Positions 60,398 through 64,000 of a stretch of 64,000 nucleotides of DNA are shown here, one piece after another. The stretch lies in the NCBI GenBank assembly GCA_003818205.1, contig RPRQ01000003.1, positions 59,407 through 123,406 of the forward strand, read 5' to 3'. The position numbers and the translations under genes are program-made. Within the stretch, counting starts at the first letter, position 1. Each line of letters starts with the position of its first letter. Below the pieces are notes generated by a model. That model saw only the letters and a list, made by a program, of their open reading frames with translations, had not been told where the DNA came from and searched no databases. Origin of the DNA: Bacteroidales bacterium (GTDB taxonomy: Bacteria > Bacteroidota > Bacteroidia > Bacteroidales > Tenuifilaceae).

Positions 60398-62413
60398 TCA
60401 AAAATCAATTTGTACATGGTGAATTATTAAAGCCGATACATCAATACCAGCGTAGTACAGCTCTCCTTCGCTATTCGAAAACAGGGTTGCATTATATAGC
60501 TTAGGAGAAACCTGTACTTCATTAATCATTACATAAGTATGCTTTATTTTATCAAACATCTCGTTGCCTGAATACTCTTCAACCCTTACATAAGCCACCT
60601 TATCGGCTGTTTTATTAAATACTAGTGAATTTATTGCAAGGGGGTGTTGTCCAACCCAACCGAGGTCTTGGTGAACTTTTTTAAAATTTGGCGATATTTG
60701 CTTGTCGTCTATCATTACCCACATATCGTTTTTATTAGCTACTGCGTAGGCTATTTTCTTTGAATCGGAGCTAAAGCAAAGTTCTTCTCCGATTAAATCA
60801 AAGTCCTGCGAAATTTTGCTTTTATTGACGTAAACGCTCCACTTTTTGCCTTTTTTTGCCTTATATGCAATCCTGCTCTCATCGGGGCTGATCGCTATTG
60901 ATTCAATATCAGAAAAACCCTCGGAAATCTTTTCATCCCCTTTCATAACGTACCAATCACCATCTATTTTTGCCTGATAAACAACATTATCTCCTGATTT
61001 ACAAAAAAATAACTCGTCTTTTACTCTGCTAAATAAGGAGCCTGAGTGTTTGATCTGCTTGTACCCTTTCGTTATTTTTTTGTCATTAAGTAAAATAAAC
61101 CATTCCTTATTATCCTCAACAATGCAGGCTAAATTCTTTTCATCTGCAGATAGATAGGGCTTGCTAATATGCCCATCGAATAATGGCGAAATAATTTTGT
61201 CCTCGTTAAAAAGTGCATAGTAAACCTTATCGATTAGCTTATATTTTGCGGTATATATGGCGCTATATGTATTATCTTGGTTCTTTAAAAAAACAATCGC
61301 ATTATCCTTAGATATAAAACCGCTAGAAGAGGGCTTGGTAATATTTATTGTCTTGGCAATTTTTAGCCCCTCAACCTGTACCTTGTTGTTGTTAACCATT
61401 AAATACTCATAGGCAGCATCCCATGTAAATGAAGATTTTAACGCGGGCATCGAATTTATGATAAAACAATACTTTTTACCATCGGGGCTAATGTTTATTG
61501 GCAATTCATAGTTCCATTTATACGCCTGTATTCCATTGTAATAGCCAACTCCAATAGCCTGCGATATATCAGAGGTGGTAAGCTTTAAGCCAAAATATGA
61601 CAGATTTTTGAAATTCTTGTCAAATCCATACCGTATCATAAAATAGCTAGGGATGATTTGCTTACTGTTTTTAAATAAATACATATCGCGCGTGGTTGAA
61701 GAGCCTGTGCTACCAGAATAATACTCGTAATGCGATAGTGCATAAAAAATATCTTTCCCGTCATGGCTGAAATTAATGCTATAGAAGTAGTTAAAGAAAG
61801 GCTGTGGCTCTATCTTGTATTGATGTAGAACTTTGTAGGAAATATCTTTCGGTAAACCCTGTAATTGCTCAATTGCCTTGGGGTCATCAGAGAATGAAAT
61901 AAAATCCTTCTCAAAGCTAGTTATGCAATAATCCTTTTCAGCAAACAAAACTCCATCTATTAAAACTTGAGCTGTAAAACGACCCAAGCGCCAGTTTCCT
62001 TTATCAGCAAACCCCCAACCCCTGCTAATATAAGCCTCTTCCCAATCAGGTTTTACATTAAACATTGCTTCTAACCTTCCGAATTCTTCACCGTTGAAGT
62101 ATTTCCAAATAAAGGCTATTTTATGTTCCTGATTTACCTTTTTAAACAGTAAATTACTAACAGTCAATTCAATATTAATATATCGTGATTCGGGTTTAAA
62201 GAAATCCTGATAGATACGATCTTTCTTCTCGGGTAATACGCTCCCCGATTCGAAAAACAATACTTTACTGGGCGCAATTCCAATAGAATCGGTTGCAAAG
62301 TTTATTCTTGGTATAAAAACAAAAGCTATTAAAAAGAATACTTTATAATAGCTTTTAGAAGAGTACCTGGCCTGAGTACTAATCATTTGATTATGTATCA
62401 AGGTGTTTTTCAT
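60398..62413 (-). CDS. Secreted beta-propeller repeat protein of unknown function
   Basis: I do not recognise a named family. The open frame reaches 62482, but the ATG at 62413 (MKNTLIHNQMISTQ) is followed by a hydrophobic export signal (YYKVFFLIAFVFIPRINFAT, about 23-42), so that start is preferred, giving 671 residues. The N-terminal 180 residues form a globular part with GWGFADKGNWRLGRFTAQVLIDG. The remainder consists of TolB/WD40-like repeats of about 40-50 residues with the recurring patterns ISPDESRIAYKAKKG and SSDSKKIAYAVANK, alternating with short W-x-V/I lines. It is predicted periplasmic or surface-exposed and stands alone in a repeat-rich region. Confidence 0.7.
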   Translation of the reverse strand: MKNTLIHNQMISTQARYSSKSYYKVFFLIAFVFIPRINFATDSIGIAPSKVLFFESGSVLPEKKDRIYQDFFKPESRYINIELTVSNLLFKKVNQEHKIAFIWKYFNGEEFGRLEAMFNVKPDWEEAYISRGWGFADKGNWRLGRFTAQVLIDGVLFAEKDYCITSFEKDFISFSDDPKAIEQLQGLPKDISYKVLHQYKIEPQPFFNYFYSINFSHDGKDIFYALSHYEYYSGSTGSSTTRDMYLFKNSKQIIPSYFMIRYGFDKNFKNLSYFGLKLTTSDISQAIGVGYYNGIQAYKWNYELPINISPDGKKYCFIINSMPALKSSFTWDAAYEYLMVNNNKVQVEGLKIAKTINITKPSSSGFISKDNAIVFLKNQDNTYSAIYTAKYKLIDKVYYALFNEDKIISPLFDGHISKPYLSADEKNLACIVEDNKEWFILLNDKKITKGYKQIKHSGSLFSRVKDELFFCKSGDNVVYQAKIDGDWYVMKGDEKISEGFSDIESIAISPDESRIAYKAKKGKKWSVYVNKSKISQDFDLIGEELCFSSDSKKIAYAVANKNDMWVMIDDKQISPNFKKVHQDLGWVGQHPLAINSLVFNKTADKVAYVRVEEYSGNEMFDKIKHTYVMINEVQVSPKLYNATLFSNSEGELYYAGIDVSALIIHHVQIDF

Positions 62414-62821
62414 ATTTATGGATTTTTTAAAATATTCTATCTCGTTTTGTATGCCCGTACCCAATGCTTCGCAGCCAAGCAAAGACTGGGAGTTTGAAAT
62501 GTTTTCTTATCCCGCGATAGTAAAGCTACCAAAAAGCGTTAAGAACTCCAAATGCGTCATCAGCCAAAATACAATAAATACGCTGTTATAGGCAGCCAAA
62601 ATTATCCGTTTCTTGTGTTATCGTGTCGGATTAAGTATTTTCTTTCCTTTTCAGAGTTTCAATGTCCATCACGTTATCATATTCTTGCTTATGAATTTTC
62701 TTGCTTGTATCGTCAATTTTTACTGTAGTTATAAAAACAGCGAGTCTGATTCAGGGCAAAAACCCTGTTTATCAGCACCGAAATCGTACATAATTATATA
62801 CGCTGTTACCGTGTGCGTTTT
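62414..62821. other. Spacer between the propeller gene and the DUF3795 gene
   Basis: No gene is supported here; two short open frames are featureless. An 11-base word ATACGCTGTTA occurs twice in the same orientation (62578-62588 and 62798-62808), each following an AT-rich stretch, hinting at a repeated spacer unit. No hairpin typical of an integron site could be built. Confidence 0.3.
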
Positions 62822-63247
62822 TCATCTGTATTTGTAGTCACAGTTCAAACAATTGTCTCTATGAACACTCAATCCTGAGCCACAATTCGGACAAGTCCAC
62901 TTTTTCTCTTCTGATTTTAGAAAGTTCTCCAACCCTTTCTCTTTAATGAACCCAAGATTCTCAAACATACTCATACCGTATTTAGTGATATAGCGTTTAT
63001 CAAGTGTTTTTAATCTTCGACAGGGGTATTTCGGACACTCATAACAGAATCCAGATTCTGTCTTGGCTAAATGCTCACAAGTAACCACAGTGCAGCTCTT
63101 GCAACCATCGGGCTTATTTATGTCATTATTTCCCAGACAACCACCACAGGGTTTTCTTTTACGAAGATGACCTATGCAAAGTCCACAATTCATTCCACAA
63201 GGGGCAATCATACCCTGATAACTTATCTGTTTTGTGTTTTTATCCAT
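62822..63247 (-). CDS. Cysteine-rich DUF3795-like protein
   Basis: The 141-residue protein has about fifteen cysteines. The N-terminal half shows the DUF3795 pattern: APCGMNCGLCIGHLRKRKPCGGCLGN (about 16-41), CKSCTVVTC and CYECPKYPCRRLKTLDKRY (about 68-86). The C-terminal half carries a zinc-ribbon CPNCGSGLSVHRDNCLNCDYKY (about 119-140). Metal or iron-sulfur binding is likely; the function is unknown. It stands alone next to a MITE-like element and is probably accessory. Confidence 0.8.
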   Translation of the reverse strand: MDKNTKQISYQGMIAPCGMNCGLCIGHLRKRKPCGGCLGNNDINKPDGCKSCTVVTCEHLAKTESGFCYECPKYPCRRLKTLDKRYITKYGMSMFENLGFIKEKGLENFLKSEEKKWTCPNCGSGLSVHRDNCLNCDYKYR

Positions 63248-63260
63248 TTTGTATTGAATA

Positions 63261-63376
63261 AAAGAGGATGTCTAAAAAGAATTTTTCACGCAAACCCCGC
63301 CTGCCGACAGGCAGGTTAGCGTTTTCCCTTTGAGTGCTTTGCGAGAAATAATTTTGACTTTTTAGACACCCTCTTT
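63261..63376. mobile_element. MITE-like inverted-repeat element (family C, copy 2)
   Basis: Terminal repeats AAAGAGGATGTCTAAAAAG (63261-63279) and CTTTTTAGACACCCTCTTT (63358-63376) are complementary at 18 of 19 positions. Inner arms TTTTTCACGCAAA and TTTGCGAGAAA match the element at 56327-56450. A small GCCTGCCGACAGGCAGG palindrome (63299-63315) sits inside. No protein is encoded, and no flanking direct repeat could be assigned. Confidence 0.6.
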
Positions 63377-63391
63377 AGTTTGAAATAATAG

Positions 63392-63865
63392 TTACATTGG
63401 TTTTACTGGGATACAGATATCAAGTATGAACTTTTTTTCAGGGTGTTCTTCGTGGTTGTTATGATACAACTCATAAGAATTTCTATCATCAGGTTGATAA
63501 CCGCTCTCTGAAAGCCATACACAAACCGAATTCCATGAATCAGTAAATTGTGTAGCATCTATTTCAAAGCTACCTACCACGTATTTTCCTGCCGGAATTG
63601 TCAAATTACCAAATTCTCCTTCAGTTTTTACGGGATTATCAACAGTAATACAAGCACTTTGCCTAACATTCTCAATCTTGGTCACATTTGGGTCGTCATG
63701 ATATACTGTTACAGTCTTAAGGTAGGGATGGTTCAGTAATCCCCTCGGGCCTGCCCATTGCATCAATTTCCCATAAGCTTCCCCAATTTTCGAAAAATCC
63801 CCCATGTGTCTGCAATATACAAGGTTCATGGCTGGCATTTCTTTAATTTCAATTTTTTTGTTCAT
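63392..63865 (-). CDS. GyrI-like small-molecule-binding domain protein
   Basis: The 157-residue protein has the GyrI/AraC-effector-binding (SRPBCC-like SHS2) domain: MPAMNLVYCRHMGDFSKIGEAYGKLMQW at the start, then TVYHDDPNVTKIENVRQSACITV and IPAGKYVVGSFEIDATQFTDSWNSVCVWL, and the final YELYHNNHEEHPEKKFILDICIPVK. The family covers stand-alone small-molecule binders and hydrolases, as well as the gyrase inhibitor SbmC. No helix-turn-helix is fused, and no neighbour hints at a ligand. ATG at 63865 is the natural start. Confidence 0.88.
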   Translation of the reverse strand: MNKKIEIKEMPAMNLVYCRHMGDFSKIGEAYGKLMQWAGPRGLLNHPYLKTVTVYHDDPNVTKIENVRQSACITVDNPVKTEGEFGNLTIPAGKYVVGSFEIDATQFTDSWNSVCVWLSESGYQPDDRNSYELYHNNHEEHPEKKFILDICIPVKPM

Positions 63866-64000
63866 AATTATATTTTTTCACTAGTGTCCACTATAAATTA
63901 AAATACGTTCTTTGAAATCATTGTAAAATCTATACTTGTAGCGTTTTTTGGTTACGTGTCGATTTGAAATGCTTAATTCGTGAAAATGATATTCCATGAA

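Noticed and set aside
62483..62821. Possible integron attC-like site (TAACAGCGTAT words)
   Set aside because: The words resemble the beginning of some attC sites, but I could not find paired inner boxes forming an attC hairpin, nor an integrase.

Overview
The window comes from a chromosome of a Bacteroidota bacterium, most likely in or near the Bacteroidales/Marinilabiliales. Several things point there. Promoters have the Bacteroidota form TTG-N19-TAnnTTTG (clearest at 21601-21630 and 40448-40477). A gingipain-like C25 protease ends in a type IX secretion (T9SS) sorting domain. There are DUF2723 and DUF4254 proteins, an atpD-atpC pair detached from the rest of the ATP synthase operon with a very short epsilon subunit, hybrid two-component kinases and an ECF sigma/membrane-partner/outer-membrane-protein operon. 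I cannot name the species.

Layout. 1-1480: tail of a surface polysaccharide locus (O-antigen ligase-like, Wzz-like). 1595-10042: housekeeping genes (tyrS, cvpA, polyprenyl synthetase, an ArsR-type regulator, queD, polA), interrupted by long inverted-repeat spacers. 10121-12340: a small accessory island with a MITE-like element flanked by an 8-bp direct repeat and an Eco47II-type restriction-modification pair. 12442-16625: AEC transporter, small acidic protein, TPR hybrid kinase. 16633-21257: minus-strand block with an Lrp/AsnC regulator, a GNAT, two ATP-grasp ligases and a lysine 2,3-aminomutase, which I read as a candidate beta-lysine-derived peptide or osmolyte pathway. 21647-23452: tRNA-Arg(CCT), then dtd-MazG-deoC. 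23657-37643: secreted protease, PAS hybrid kinase, e(P4) phosphatase, ECF sigma operon, a TPR protein with a decayed SpoIIE-like phosphatase domain, and peptidase E. 37797-43225: ABC ATPase, typA, then the yceD-rpmF-plsX-fabH operon. 43352-53949: folate salvage, a broken HEPN/MNT module, a gluzincin/beta-propeller/barrel protein, SUI1, DUF2723 protein, atpDC, an alpha/beta hydrolase. 53959-54985: an IS200/RAYT-like transposase framed by REP-like palindromes. 55025-59666: U32 peptidase-like tRNA modification protein, DUF4254, GT9 glycosyltransferase, YitT. 59667-64000: repeat-rich and accessory, with a propeller protein, a Cys-rich DUF3795 protein, a second MITE-like element and a GyrI-like protein.

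The most noteworthy signals are the kamA/ATP-grasp/GNAT cluster; at least three families of long inverted-repeat elements, one with terminal repeats and a target-site duplication; the transposase with flanking REP-like palindromes; the HEPN toxin-like gene truncated in frame behind the MNT stop; the pseudophosphatase; and the repeat frame around yitT. All family assignments come from reading motifs by eye; no database search was run.
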